Part shown: positions 35,848 through 47,386 of the stretch, in pieces
Position numbering within the stretch: position 1 is the stretch's first letter
Layout of the letters: the number at the start of each line of letters is the position of its first letter
DNA from: DATMER01 sp040349255
GTDB taxonomy: Bacteria > Acidobacteriota > Thermoanaerobaculia > Multivoradales > UBA5704
Length of the DNA: 64,000 nucleotides
Direction of reading: 5' to 3'
NCBI GenBank assembly: GCA_040349255.1
Contig: JBEQUE010000144.1
Span: 36,652 to 100,651, forward strand
Made by a program: the position numbers and the translations under genes
Notes under the pieces: generated by a model
What the model saw: only the letters and a program-made list of their open reading frames with translations
Database searches by the model: none
Told to the model about the DNA's origin: nothing

Positions 35848-38652
35848 ATGCTCTCTCCATTACGACGCATCCTCGCGCCCTGTTTCGTCCTGTGCGCCCT
35901 GGCCGTTCCGGCCGCCGCCGAGACCTCCGACGGCCCGGCCCGCCTCGTCGCCGACCTGGCGCCGGAGAGCGCGAGCGTCCCGCTGAACGGCTGGAGCCTG
36001 GCGCCGGTCGGCAACCGCGCCGTCTTCCTGCGCATGGACAACGAGTACGCGCCCGCCCTGTGGGTCACGGACGGCACCCCGGAAGGCACGAGCGAGCTGG
36101 CCGTCCTCTGCCCGCCCTGCGGAGGTGCCATCCTGCTCGGCTCGACGGGCGGCGTGGCCTTCTATCGGATCAGCGAGAGCGGTCCGAGCCCCCGGATGCA
36201 GATCTGGCGCACCGACGGCACGAAGGCCGGGACCTTCCCGGTGATCTCCGGCGTCACCAACCTGATCTCCCCCTCCCTCGACGGCGGACGGCTCTTCTTC
36301 ACTGCCTGCACGCCCGGGCAGGGCTGCGAGCTGTGGTCGAGCGACGGCACGGTGGCCGGGACACGGCTCACCGGAGAGATCGCTCCCGGACCGGCGAACG
36401 CGAACGTCCGCCAGGTCTCGGCGGCCGGCGACAGGGCGTTCGTGATCGTCGGCACCTCCGCCCTCTGGGTCGCGGACGCTTCCGGTGTCCGGCCTCTCCG
36501 CGAGTTGGAAAAGATCCGCTACCTCCTCGCCGGCAGTGACGGACGCGCCTACTTCGTCGCCGAGGAGGGTGGTGCCCAGGAGGGTGGCCTCGAGGTCTGG
36601 ACGAGCGACGGCACCGCCGCCGGGACGCGGCCGGTGACGAGCTTTAAGCTGCAGAGCCCGTTCAGCCGCAACCCGTTCGCGGCGCTCGCCGAGGACCGCT
36701 TCTACTTCTCGGCCCGGAGCGGCAAGGGCAACGAGCTCTGGAGCGTCGGGCCGACCCCGCAGAGCCTGCGCCGCCTGACCGATTTCAACGATCCCTTCGC
36801 CTACTTCTCCTCCGTCCGGAAGACCGGCAGCCGGACCCTCTTCGTGGCCCAGATCCAGGATCGGCAGCAGTTCACCCCGCCGAGGCTCTGGGCCTCGCGC
36901 GGCGACTTCCGCACGACGGCGCGGCTCTCCTCCGCGGATGTCGAAGGCTCCCTGGCTCCCCTGGGCCAGGGCCGTTTCGCGTTCCACAGCAACAACCCGA
37001 AGGACTCCCTCTGGGTCACGGACGGCACCGTCCCCGGCACCCGCCTGCTCCAGCCCTCGGGGCGCTGGCACGACCTCTCCCAGTCCATGCCTCTCGGCGA
37101 CCGCGTCCTGTTCGAGCTGACCAACGAGTACGAGACCGGAGACCTGTGGCTGACCGACGGCACCGCCGCCGGCACCTTCTTCGTCGCCCAGGGCGGGCCG
37201 AAATGGTCGCACTACTGGGGATGGGGCGGCTCGCTCATCGCCGCCCGGGCGAGCGGCCGGCTCCTGTTCGACGCCCTGCCCGATCCCGAGAACGACCCCG
37301 TCAGCACCCTGCTGAGCAGCGACGGCTCGCCGGGCGGGATGCGCGAGCTCGCCCGCTTCCAGGTCGGGAGGAGCTCGTACCCCCAGCAGCTCCTGCCCCT
37401 GCGCGACCGGCTGCTCGTCCAGATCTGCGCCGGGACGACGCTGGAGATGCACGCGGTGCGCGGCACGGAGACGGAGCTCCTGGCCTCGCAGCCCTACGAG
37501 TCCTCGTGCGGCGGCCCCACCCTGTCCTACCGGTACGCCGCGCTCGACGACCGGGCGGCGTTCCTGACCTTCTCGCCGACGGAGGGGAGCGAGCTCCTGG
37601 CGACCGACGGCACGCGCGCCGGCACGCGCGTCCTCATCCCGGCCTCCCGGCCCGACGAGCCGATGGACGTGGTCCGCTTCGGCGACCGGTTCGCCATCTG
37701 GGTCTTCGTGCCGACCGGCACCGCGGAGTACGGATCGCAGCTCTGGGTCAGCGACGGTACTCCGGAGGGGACCGCCAGGCTGCTCGATCTGCCGGCCGGC
37801 ATGGAGATGTACCGGCTCACCGGGATCGGGAACAAGCTGTACTTCTACGACGTGACGCAGGAAGGAGCCAACCTCTGGATGCAGGCCTGGGTGACCGACG
37901 GCACCGCCGCCGGCACCCGGCAGCTCACCAGCGTCAAGGCCAGCACGCCCGACCTGGTCTTCACCGAGGCGGCCGGCCGGGTCTGGTTCCGCCTCACCCC
38001 GCAGGGAGGAAAGACCGAGATCTGGAGCACGGACGGCACGCCGGCCGGCACCCGTCCGGCGGTATCGGCGGGTGGCGCCTCCGGCATGCTGGACCCGCAG
38101 CTTCTGTCGGGAGCCGGAGGACGCCTCTACTTCGCGGCGCGCCGCGCGGACGATCCCAAGGGACCGCTCCGGCCCTGGGTCTCGGACGGCACCGACGCCG
38201 GGACCGCGATGCTCGCCGACGTCGCGCTGGAAGAAGGCGAGAACACCTACTATTTCCTGCCCGGGGAACAGCCGGGCTTCACGGAGGCGGGAGGCCGCGT
38301 GTACTTCGGCGCCTCCGACCCTGCGCACGGAGACGAGCTGTGGTCCACTGACGGCACGCCCGAGGGCACGGCGCTGGTGAAGGACATCGCGCCCGGCCTG
38401 CTCGGCTCCTTCCCGCGCAGCCTGACGGTCTGGAACGGCCGGCTCTGGTTCCGCGCCCGCGATCTCGGCGGCATGGCGCACGGCATGGAGCTGTGGTCCA
38501 CCGACGGCACGGCGGACGGCACGCAGCTCGTCCAGGACCTGTCGCCCGGCCCCTCCTGGTCCTTGCCACAGGAGCTGACCGTCGCCGGCGGGAGCCTCTA
38601 CTTCTCGGCCCACGACGGCGAGCACGGCCGCGAGCTCTGGGAAGTGCCGTAG
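35848..38652 (+). CDS. Secreted ELWxxDGTxxGT-repeat protein
   Basis: This 934-residue protein has an N-terminal signal peptide (ILAPCFVLCALAVPAAAE) and about fourteen repeats of 55-70 residues, each with LWxTDGTxxGT (for example LWVTDGTPEGT, IWRTDGTKAGT, LWSTDGTADGT) followed by GxxxYFxAxD-type strands. The pattern suggests a beta-propeller-like extracellular protein, common in Acidobacteriota and Myxococcota. It ends ELWEVP, a truncated repeat. TATCCT (35837-35842) lies 5 nt before the ATG, suggesting a leaderless mRNA. The function is unknown; cell-surface or matrix binding is a guess. Confidence 0.8.
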   Translation: MLSPLRRILAPCFVLCALAVPAAAETSDGPARLVADLAPESASVPLNGWSLAPVGNRAVFLRMDNEYAPALWVTDGTPEGTSELAVLCPPCGGAILLGSTGGVAFYRISESGPSPRMQIWRTDGTKAGTFPVISGVTNLISPSLDGGRLFFTACTPGQGCELWSSDGTVAGTRLTGEIAPGPANANVRQVSAAGDRAFVIVGTSALWVADASGVRPLRELEKIRYLLAGSDGRAYFVAEEGGAQEGGLEVWTSDGTAAGTRPVTSFKLQSPFSRNPFAALAEDRFYFSARSGKGNELWSVGPTPQSLRRLTDFNDPFAYFSSVRKTGSRTLFVAQIQDRQQFTPPRLWASRGDFRTTARLSSADVEGSLAPLGQGRFAFHSNNPKDSLWVTDGTVPGTRLLQPSGRWHDLSQSMPLGDRVLFELTNEYETGDLWLTDGTAAGTFFVAQGGPKWSHYWGWGGSLIAARASGRLLFDALPDPENDPVSTLLSSDGSPGGMRELARFQVGRSSYPQQLLPLRDRLLVQICAGTTLEMHAVRGTETELLASQPYESSCGGPTLSYRYAALDDRAAFLTFSPTEGSELLATDGTRAGTRVLIPASRPDEPMDVVRFGDRFAIWVFVPTGTAEYGSQLWVSDGTPEGTARLLDLPAGMEMYRLTGIGNKLYFYDVTQEGANLWMQAWVTDGTAAGTRQLTSVKASTPDLVFTEAAGRVWFRLTPQGGKTEIWSTDGTPAGTRPAVSAGGASGMLDPQLLSGAGGRLYFAARRADDPKGPLRPWVSDGTDAGTAMLADVALEEGENTYYFLPGEQPGFTEAGGRVYFGASDPAHGDELWSTDGTPEGTALVKDIAPGLLGSFPRSLTVWNGRLWFRARDLGGMAHGMELWSTDGTADGTQLVQDLSPGPSWSLPQELTVAGGSLYFSAHDGEHGRELWEVP

Positions 38653-38655
38653 CGG

Positions 38656-39639
38656 TCAGGTCGCCTGCAGGTGCCGCACCGTCGGCGGCAGCCCCTCGTC
38701 CAGGGTGCGCGGCGTCCAGTCCAGCTCGGTCCGGGCGCGGCGATCGTCGAACGCCCAGTGGCGCGCCAGGTTGTCGAGTTGGTCCGGGGAGACCGGCGGC
38801 CGGCGGCCCTTCATCCTGTAGAACGGCCCGGCGAGCGCCATGGCCACGCGGGCGGCGGGGATCGGCAGGCTGAGCTTCGGCGGCTTCACCCCGCCCAGCG
38901 CGCAGACCCGGTCCACCAGACTCCGCAGGGCCGTGACGTCCCCGGTCAGGAGATACCCACGACCCGGATCGATCGTCCCGGCCTTGTGGACGATCCTGAC
39001 CATGGCGTCCACCACGTCGTCGAGGAAGATCCAGGAGGTCTTCCGGTCGGCGCCGACCAGGACCGGGAAGCGGCCCTTCAGGAGCTGCCGGAGCAGCGCG
39101 TTCGCGCCCTCCTTCTTGCCCGGCGGGCCGTAGACCAGGCTCGGGAAGACGGTGTTGACCCGGAGCCCCTTCTTCGCCCACTCCTGGATCGCCAGCTCTC
39201 CCGAGTGCTTGGTGGCGCTGTAGAGCGTCGGGAACGGCTCCCGGGCGCGCGCGGTCTCGTCGGCCGGGGTGCCGTCATCCGGGCTGCCGCCGAAGTAGGC
39301 CATCGAGGAGACCGAGAGGAACCGGCCCACCCCGAGCTTGTAGGCCAGGGATGCCACGTTGTCGCTCCCGTCCACGTTCGTCTGGCGCATGCGCGCGGCC
39401 GGGCCGGTCAGATCCAGATCGGCCGCGGCGTGGATCACCCAGTCCGCGCCCGACATGCCCTCCCTCATCGAGTAGCGGTCCTGGAGGTCGCCCACGAACG
39501 TGGCGACGCCGAGGTCCTGGAGAGGCTGGGCGTTGCTGGTGGCCCGGACGAGCGCCCGGACCTCGTGGCCGGCCTCGACCAGCCGCCGCGCCAGCGCCCT
39601 GCCGATGTAGCCGGTGCCGCCCGTCAGATAGATCCGCAT
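38656..39639 (-). CDS. NAD(P)-dependent epimerase/dehydratase
   Basis: This is a 327-residue extended short-chain dehydrogenase. The cofactor loop GGTGYIGRALA is at the N-terminus, and the catalytic Tyr-Lys is in YSATKHSGE. The substrate-binding half ends with FDDRRARTELDWTPRTLDEGL, typical of dihydroflavonol-reductase-like or sugar-epimerase members. TAGACT lies 6 nt before the ATG with no ribosome site of its own, suggesting leaderless transcription. It is convergent with the ELWxxDGT gene, 3 nt apart. The substrate cannot be assigned. Confidence 0.8.
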   Translation of the reverse strand: MRIYLTGGTGYIGRALARRLVEAGHEVRALVRATSNAQPLQDLGVATFVGDLQDRYSMREGMSGADWVIHAAADLDLTGPAARMRQTNVDGSDNVASLAYKLGVGRFLSVSSMAYFGGSPDDGTPADETARAREPFPTLYSATKHSGELAIQEWAKKGLRVNTVFPSLVYGPPGKKEGANALLRQLLKGRFPVLVGADRKTSWIFLDDVVDAMVRIVHKAGTIDPGRGYLLTGDVTALRSLVDRVCALGGVKPPKLSLPIPAARVAMALAGPFYRMKGRRPPVSPDQLDNLARHWAFDDRRARTELDWTPRTLDEGLPPTVRHLQAT

Positions 39640-39708
39640 GGAGGAAGTCTATCCGACACGAGGGGGCGGGAATGGCGCGGAGGTCGGACGGGTTTTCAAC
39701 AGGTGAGA

Positions 39709-39820
39709 GGGGCGGGTATTGCCGGGAGTTGGACCCGCCCCGGAGGCCATACTCCGAAACTCTCCTTCAGCTCCCTCTCCTCCCCCCGCGCCGACCTCCC
39801 TCCACGGCGCGGGGATTTTT
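39709..39820 (+). ncRNA. Possible small structured RNA ending in an intrinsic terminator
   Basis: In the gap between the divergent epimerase start and the aconitase 3' end, the plus strand holds a 9-bp stem (39709-39717 with 39733-39741). About 40 nt later comes a perfect 10-bp GC stem (39784-39793 with 39805-39814) followed by ATTTTTATT. The second element is a canonical plus-strand terminator, yet no plus-strand gene precedes it. A short transcript starting near 39,650 would explain it. This is weak evidence and could be a terminator relic. Confidence 0.3.
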
Positions 39821-39888
39821 ATTGATCCCGTTCCCCCCTCTCCCCGGCCCTCTCCCCCGTTCCGGGGGAGAGGGAGAAAGCAAGGCGC

Positions 39889-42651
<2,763 letters not shown>

Positions 42652-42751
42652 GGGTGTCTCCTCGATCCCGGGCGGGAGCCCGGGGCCTCCAACGATAACA
42701 GCTTGAGACCGCTGGCTGCCAGCGGTGCTCCGGCGGGTTAAGATGGGGCGC

Positions 42752-43333
42752 ATGCCGGCGATCGCCTCCGACCTCACCACCCCGGTCCTGCTCCTCGCCA
42801 TGCCTCAGGTGGTGGACCCGTTCTTCCACAAGAGCGTCGTGCTTCTCCTCCACCATGAAGAGGAAGGGAGCTTCGGCTTCATCGTGAACCGGCCGACCGA
42901 GATCCGGCTGACCGAGATCCTCCAGGGCATGGAGGTGGCCTGGCAGGGCGGACAGGCGGCGGTGGCCCACTTCGGCGGCCCGGTCCAGCCGCAGCTCGGC
43001 ACCGTGCTCTTCGCTCCGGGCGCGGCCGAGACCGAGGCCGCGAGCGAGGTGCTGCCCGGCATCTCGATCACCCAGCACATCGGCGACCTGTCGCGGCTCG
43101 CGGAGACGCCGCCGGACGACTTCCGGCTCTTCCTGGGCTACGCCGGCTGGAGCTCCGGCCAGCTCCTGCAGGAGATCCTCCGCAACGACTGGCTGACCGC
43201 GCCGGTCCGCGCCGACCTGATCTTCGCCTGCGACCCCGAGCAGGTCTGGTGCGCGGCCCTGCGCTCGGTGGGCGTGGACCCGTCCTCGCTCCCGTCGTGG
43301 ACGAAGTCGAACGACGAGGAGCCGACCAACTGA
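42752..43333 (+). CDS. yqgE: YqgE/AlgH family protein
   Basis: This 193-residue protein has the family features LLLAMPQVVDPFF, SVVLLLHHEEEGSFGFIVNRP, the GGPVQPQ motif and FLGYAGWSSGQLLQEI. In E. coli-like genomes yqgE precedes yqgF; here it precedes a NUDIX gene instead. TAAGAT (42739-42744) ends 7 nt before ATG 42752, consistent with a leaderless start; an ATG nine bases earlier lies inside that box. The molecular function of the family is not established. Confidence 0.85.
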   Translation: MPAIASDLTTPVLLLAMPQVVDPFFHKSVVLLLHHEEEGSFGFIVNRPTEIRLTEILQGMEVAWQGGQAAVAHFGGPVQPQLGTVLFAPGAAETEAASEVLPGISITQHIGDLSRLAETPPDDFRLFLGYAGWSSGQLLQEILRNDWLTAPVRADLIFACDPEQVWCAALRSVGVDPSSLPSWTKSNDEEPTN

Positions 43334-43845
43334 CGCGCCCGCGACGAACCCGGGCCCGCGGCATTGGCGGCAGCGCTTCGAAGCCGGACCGGCAGTCGGC
43401 GCCCAATATCGCCGCCATCGAGCACCACCGTTCGGCGGGAGGGCTGATCGTGGACGGTCCGCGCATCCTCCTCATCTCGGTGCTGGAGGGCCGGCGCTGG
43501 CAGCTCCCGAAAGGCCACATCGAGGAGGGGGAGACGCCCGAGCAGACCGCCGTGCGCGAGGTCGAGGAGGAGACCGGCGTCACCGGCCGCATCCGCGCGC
43601 CGCTCCCGGGCGTCGAGTACTGGTTCGTGGACCGCCGGAAGCGCCGCATCCACAAGACCGTGGACTACTTCCTCCTGGACTACCTGAGCGGCGACGCGGC
43701 GAACTTCGACCCCGAGGAGGTCTCCGGAGCCGAGTGGATGACCTGGGACGAGGGGCTGGCCAGGCTGACCTTCGACAACGAGCGCAAGGCGGTCCGGGCG
43801 GCGCGGGAGATCTGCGAGGGGGGCGGAGAGGAGCCGGGGGCATAG
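43297..43845 (+). CDS. NUDIX hydrolase
   Basis: This is a hydrolase of about 180 residues with the Nudix box GHIEEGETPEQTAVREVEEETG, in which all catalytic Glu residues are present. It is preceded by WQLPK and followed by RRIHKTVDYFLLDYLSGD, like diadenosine-polyphosphate or RNA-pyrophosphohydrolase-type members. The domain itself begins around HHRSAGGLIVDG. The start is uncertain: the GTG at 43297 and another at 43249 overlap the end of yqgE, and a CTG at 43330 has a GAGGAG upstream. It is cotranscribed with yqgE. Confidence 0.75.
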   Translation: MDEVERRGADQLTRPRRTRARGIGGSASKPDRQSAPNIAAIEHHRSAGGLIVDGPRILLISVLEGRRWQLPKGHIEEGETPEQTAVREVEEETGVTGRIRAPLPGVEYWFVDRRKRRIHKTVDYFLLDYLSGDAANFDPEEVSGAEWMTWDEGLARLTFDNERKAVRAAREICEGGGEEPGA

Positions 43846-43963
43846 GCGGGCCGACTCGCTGCGCGTTCCCCCCGCCGATTGCGGGTCCTGACGGAGCGCT
43901 GCGCGCCCGCCGCCGGAGCTGGATGAGCTGCTAAGATCCTCCGGACCAAGGAGGGCCTTTCCC

Positions 43964-44320
43964 ATGCTGCGCGCCCTGCTGCAGATCGTCCTCAACGGCG
44001 TCGCCCTGCTGATCGCCGCCAACCTCGTGTCAGGGATTAGTTATGACCGCAGCTATGGCTATGGCTACCTGCTCATCGCCGGGCTGGTCATCGGCCTGAT
44101 CAACCTGATCGTCAAGCCGATCGTCAAGTTCTTCTCGTTTCCCCTGATCGTGGTCACGCTCGGGTTGTTCTACCTGGTGATCAACGGCCTCATGCTCTAC
44201 CTGGCCGACTACCTCCTCGCCGGGCTGCAGGTGAAGGGCTTCGTGCCGGCCGTCCTGGGCGGCACGCTGATCGCCGCGATCAACTGGCTCGTGCGCGCCT
44301 TCGCCTCGGACGAATCCTGA
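43964..44320 (+). CDS. Phage-holin family 4 (4TM) membrane protein
   Basis: This 118-residue protein has four hydrophobic helices and the family phrases GLVIGLINLIVKPIVKFFSFPLIVVTLGLFYLVINGLML and VLGGTLIAAINWLV (each in separate helices). It belongs to the PF04020-type holin-like family found in many chromosomes, without proof of lytic function. AAGGAGGG is upstream, and a TAAGAT box stands about 26 nt before the start. Its TGA overlaps the nth ATG by one base. Confidence 0.8.
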   Translation: MLRALLQIVLNGVALLIAANLVSGISYDRSYGYGYLLIAGLVIGLINLIVKPIVKFFSFPLIVVTLGLFYLVINGLMLYLADYLLAGLQVKGFVPAVLGGTLIAAINWLVRAFASDES

Positions 44321-45003
44321 TGGGGATCAACCCCGGGATCACCCCAGCCCAGGCCCGGCGCGAGTCGGGAAAGGCCCGCAAGGCGCGGACCGCCGGGATC
44401 CTCGCGCGCCTCCGGGCCGAATACCCGGACAGCCGCTGCTCGCTCGACTTCGAGAGCCCGCTCCAGCTCCTCGTCGCCACAGTCCTCGCCGCCCAGTGCA
44501 CGGACGAGCGGGTCAACCAGGCCACGCCGGCCCTCTTCCGGCGCTGCCCCACCGCCCGCCACTACGCCGAGATCCCGATCGAGGAGCTCGAGGAGCTGGT
44601 GCGCACCACCGGCTTCTACCGCAACAAGGCGCGCAGCGTGCAGAACCTGGGCCGCACCCTGGTCGCGAGCCACGGCGGCGAGGTCCCGGCCACCATGGAC
44701 GAGCTCAAGGCCCTGCCCGGCGTCGGCCGCAAGACCGCCAACGTCGTGCTCGGCAACGCGTTCGGGAAGAACGAGGGCGTGGTCGTGGACACCCACGTCC
44801 AGCGCCTCTCGCGCCGGCTCGGGCTGACCGAAGAGACCGATCCCGAGAAGATCGAGCGCGATCTGATCCCCTTGATCCCTCGCGAGGACTGGACGCTCTG
44901 GTCCCACCTGCTGATCGACCACGGCCGCAAGGTCTGCAAGGCGCGCAAGCCGGAGTGCCCGGCCTGCCTCGTCGCCGACCTCTGCCCGTCGGCGGAAATC
45001 TAG
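44320..45003 (+). CDS. nth: Endonuclease III
   Basis: This 227-residue DNA glycosylase/AP lyase acts on oxidised pyrimidines. The helix-hairpin-helix LPGVGRKTANVVLGNAFG includes the catalytic Lys, the catalytic Asp lies in VVDTHVQRL, and the C-terminal 4Fe-4S loop C-x6-C-x2-C-x5-C (CKARKPECPACLVADLC) is complete. It is coupled to the holin-like gene and followed 12 nt later by an SDR gene. Confidence 0.95.
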   Translation: MGINPGITPAQARRESGKARKARTAGILARLRAEYPDSRCSLDFESPLQLLVATVLAAQCTDERVNQATPALFRRCPTARHYAEIPIEELEELVRTTGFYRNKARSVQNLGRTLVASHGGEVPATMDELKALPGVGRKTANVVLGNAFGKNEGVVVDTHVQRLSRRLGLTEETDPEKIERDLIPLIPREDWTLWSHLLIDHGRKVCKARKPECPACLVADLCPSAEI

Positions 45004-45014
45004 GAGACGCATCG

Positions 45015-45758
45015 ATGACCAAGACCGCCGTCGTGACCGGCGCCAGCTCCGGCATCGGCGCCGCCACCGTCCGCGCTCTCGCCGAGGCCGGCTGGCGGGT
45101 GTTCGCCGGCGCCCGGCGCGAGGACCGGCTCCGCGAAGTGACGGACCCGGCCGGCGCCATCGCCATCCCCCTGGACGTCACCGACCCCGCCAGCGTCGAG
45201 GCCTTCGCGGACCGGCTGCCGGAGGCGATCCACCTGCTGGTCAACAACGCCGGCGGCGCCCAGGGGGTCGAGAGGATCGACGACGCCCTGGACGACAAGT
45301 GGCGCTGGATGTGGGAGACCAACGTCCTCGGCACGATGCGCATGACCCGCGCGCTCCTGCCCCGGCTGCGGGCCTCGGGCGACGGGCACGTGATCAACCT
45401 CGGATCGATCGCCGGCTTCGAGACCTACGCCGGAGGGGCGGGCTACACCGGCGCCAAGCACGCCGAGCGCGCGCTCACCCGGACCCTGCGGCTGGAGCTG
45501 CTCGGCGAGCCGATCCGGGTGACCGACGTGGCGCCCGGGCTCGTCGAGACCGAGTTCTCCCTGGTGCGCTTCGCCGGCGACGCCGAGCGCGCCAAGGCGG
45601 TCTACAAGGGCATGGAGCCGCTGACCGCGGAGGACGTCGCCGACTGCATCGTCTGGGCCGCCACCCGGCCGTCCCGGGTCAACATCGACGAGATCGTGGT
45701 CCGGCCGCGCGACCAGGCGACCGCCACCATGGTCCACCGTCGGGAGGAACCGAAATGA
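45015..45758 (+). CDS. Short-chain dehydrogenase/reductase
   Basis: This 247-residue classical SDR has the cofactor motif TGASSGIG, NNAGG, the active-site Ser in LGSIAG and the catalytic Tyr-Lys in YTGAKH. The C-terminal VRPRDQATATMVHR resembles YdfG-type serine/3-hydroxy acid dehydrogenases. The ATG lies 12 nt after nth, and its end overlaps a cytochrome gene by 4 nt (ATGA). Confidence 0.85.
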   Translation: MTKTAVVTGASSGIGAATVRALAEAGWRVFAGARREDRLREVTDPAGAIAIPLDVTDPASVEAFADRLPEAIHLLVNNAGGAQGVERIDDALDDKWRWMWETNVLGTMRMTRALLPRLRASGDGHVINLGSIAGFETYAGGAGYTGAKHAERALTRTLRLELLGEPIRVTDVAPGLVETEFSLVRFAGDAERAKAVYKGMEPLTAEDVADCIVWAATRPSRVNIDEIVVRPRDQATATMVHRREEPK

Positions 45759-46120
45759 AACGCCGAGAGCCCGCGTTCGCCCTCATCCTGATCATCCTGT
45801 CGCTCGGACTCGGCGCCTGCGATCTCGTGGACAAGCTGCTCGACCGGTCCTTGGGAGAGAAGACCTGGCGCCGCAACTGCGCCGAATGCCACGGCATCGA
45901 CGGCTCCGGCAACACGCCCGGCTACATGGGCGAAACCTACGCCGACCTGCGCGACGACCTCTGGCGGGCCGGAGGCAACGACGGCGCCTTCGAAGCCGTG
46001 ATCGTGGGCGGGGTGTTCGGCAAGATGCCGCCGACCCGGCTCACCGCCGAAGAGCTGCGGGCCGTGATCTCCTACATCCACGAGCTGCGCGGAGAGAAGG
46101 CTCGCGGGACCTCGAATTGA
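45755..46120 (+). CDS. Small lipoprotein cytochrome c
   Basis: This 121-residue protein has a lipoprotein signal (ALILIILSLGLGAC), so it is predicted to be lipid-anchored. One haem c site is CAECH, and the distal Met is likely in KMPPTRLTAEE. This is the class I monohaem fold. GGGAGGAA precedes the ATG. It is followed immediately by a second, similar small cytochrome, so the pair may pass electrons to one partner. Confidence 0.85.
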   Translation: MKRREPAFALILIILSLGLGACDLVDKLLDRSLGEKTWRRNCAECHGIDGSGNTPGYMGETYADLRDDLWRAGGNDGAFEAVIVGGVFGKMPPTRLTAEELRAVISYIHELRGEKARGTSN

Positions 46121-46455
46121 GGACGGCGCTCGCTCTCCTCCTCGCGCTCGTCCCGCTGGTCTGGCTCTCCCTGGCCTGCGCCCGCGACCGCAGCGCCCCC
46201 GGCCTCTACCGGTCGTACTGCCGGCGCTGCCACGGCGCGGAAGGCCAGGGGCCGGACCGCGAGGTCCGGCTCTACCCGTACCTCAACCTCCGGAGGTCCC
46301 CCATGATCCTCCGCCGCGACCGGGCCGCCGTGCGGCAGAGGATCGTGGAAGGGCACGGACCGATGCCGGGCTTCCGGAGACGCCTGAACCCGGAGGAGCT
46401 GGAGCGGCTGATCGACTTCACGTTCCAGCTCCCCCAGACCCCAGCAAAGGAATGA
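46117..46455 (+). CDS. Small lipoprotein cytochrome c, second of pair
   Basis: This 112-residue protein has a TTG start overlapping the preceding stop. The signal segment ALALLLALVPLVWLSLAC ends in a lipobox Cys. The haem site is CRRCH, and a Met ligand is plausible in PMPGFRR. The usual spacing of class I cytochromes is kept. It is unusually basic for a cytochrome c. The partner oxidase or reductase is not in the window. Confidence 0.75.
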   Translation: MRTALALLLALVPLVWLSLACARDRSAPGLYRSYCRRCHGAEGQGPDREVRLYPYLNLRRSPMILRRDRAAVRQRIVEGHGPMPGFRRRLNPEELERLIDFTFQLPQTPAKE

Positions 46456-46456
46456 C

Positions 46457-46681
46457 ATGGACCCGCAGAGACTCAAGGACGCCTACCAGAAGCTGCAGCT
46501 CCTCGACGAACGGCTGACCTACAAGGTCCGGCCGAAAACCGGCGCCTCGCTCTCCCGGCCGACCGTCGAGCAGCTCGAGCAGAACCTCCGCGACCTGTCG
46601 GCCTACACGGTCGAGCTCAAGGAGGTCGTCCAGGAGCTCTTCCTGGCGATCGCCAGCAAACCGAAGACCGAAGCCGGATAG
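46457..46681 (+). CDS. Small helical hypothetical protein
   Basis: This is a 74-residue protein of Leu/Glu/Lys-rich helices (LKDAYQKLQLLDERLTYKV and EQLEQNLRDLSAYTVELKE), probably a coiled coil, with no signal peptide. It begins 1 nt after the cytochrome stop, so it is part of that operon. No family is recognised. Confidence 0.65.
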   Translation: MDPQRLKDAYQKLQLLDERLTYKVRPKTGASLSRPTVEQLEQNLRDLSAYTVELKEVVQELFLAIASKPKTEAG

Positions 46682-46751
46682 CGGCGGCACAGGCGTTGCA
46701 GTGTCTCCCGTCGGGCGCATCCGTGTGCCCATCCCTGAAAGGAGGGAGGAC

Positions 46752-47246
46752 GTGAGAGCCAAGGCACGCTTGTTCGGCCATCCCATCCACCAGATGCTCG
46801 TCGTATTCCCGCTGGGGCTGCTCGGCACCTCGCTGCTGTTCGACATCCTGCACCTCGCCACCGGCGGCAACCATTGGGCGCAGGTCTCCTACTTCATGAT
46901 CGCCGCCGGCATCTTGTCCGGCTTGATCGCCGCCCCGTTCGGCCTGATCGACTGGCTGTCGATCCCGTCCAACACCCGGGCGAAGCGGATCGGGCTGCTG
47001 CACGGCGGCGGCAATGTGGTGGTGCTCCTGCTCTTCGTCGTGAGCTGGCTCCTGCGCCGCGACCTGCCCACGTCGCCCGGCGGGCTCGAGATCGGGCTGT
47101 CGGCCCTGGCCGTCGGCCTCGCCCTGGTGACCGGCTGGCTCGGCGGCGAGCTGGTCGACCGCCTCGGCGTCGGCGTGGACGAGGGAGCCAACGTCGACGC
47201 TCCGAGCTCGCTCTCCGGCCAGCCGGCTGCCTCCAGCCGCCGCTGA
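46752..47246 (+). CDS. DUF2231-family membrane protein
   Basis: This 164-residue membrane protein has four hydrophobic helices and the DUF2231 features HPIHQMLVVFPLGLL near the start, LIAAPFGLIDWLSIP, and a terminal helix with TGWLGGELV. The GTG at 46752 follows a strong GGAGGGAGG. The conserved His residues near the N-terminus and between helices 2 and 3 (LLHGGGN) could bind haem or a metal. The function is unknown; it sits beside the cytochrome genes. Confidence 0.8.
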   Translation: MRAKARLFGHPIHQMLVVFPLGLLGTSLLFDILHLATGGNHWAQVSYFMIAAGILSGLIAAPFGLIDWLSIPSNTRAKRIGLLHGGGNVVVLLLFVVSWLLRRDLPTSPGGLEIGLSALAVGLALVTGWLGGELVDRLGVGVDEGANVDAPSSLSGQPAASSRR

Positions 47247-47386
47247 TTCTGCTCTCCAGAACGCGGAAAATTGGAGACTTTCTGACTCCTCCCGCAGGCT
47301 CCGGGCGGGGGGAGGTCGCGAAGTGAACTCTTTTTCCACTTGCCCACCTCGAAGCGGCGCGCATCTCCGATATAGTGGTCGCGGAG

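Noticed and set aside
39840..39880. CCCTCTCCCCC hairpin as a gene-specific terminator of acnA
   Set aside because: The stem is strong but lacks a T run on the minus strand. Similar sequences are common dispersed repeats, so a specific role is not claimed.
43964..44320. Prophage lysis gene
   Set aside because: The holin-like family is widespread in chromosomes, and no other phage gene is nearby.
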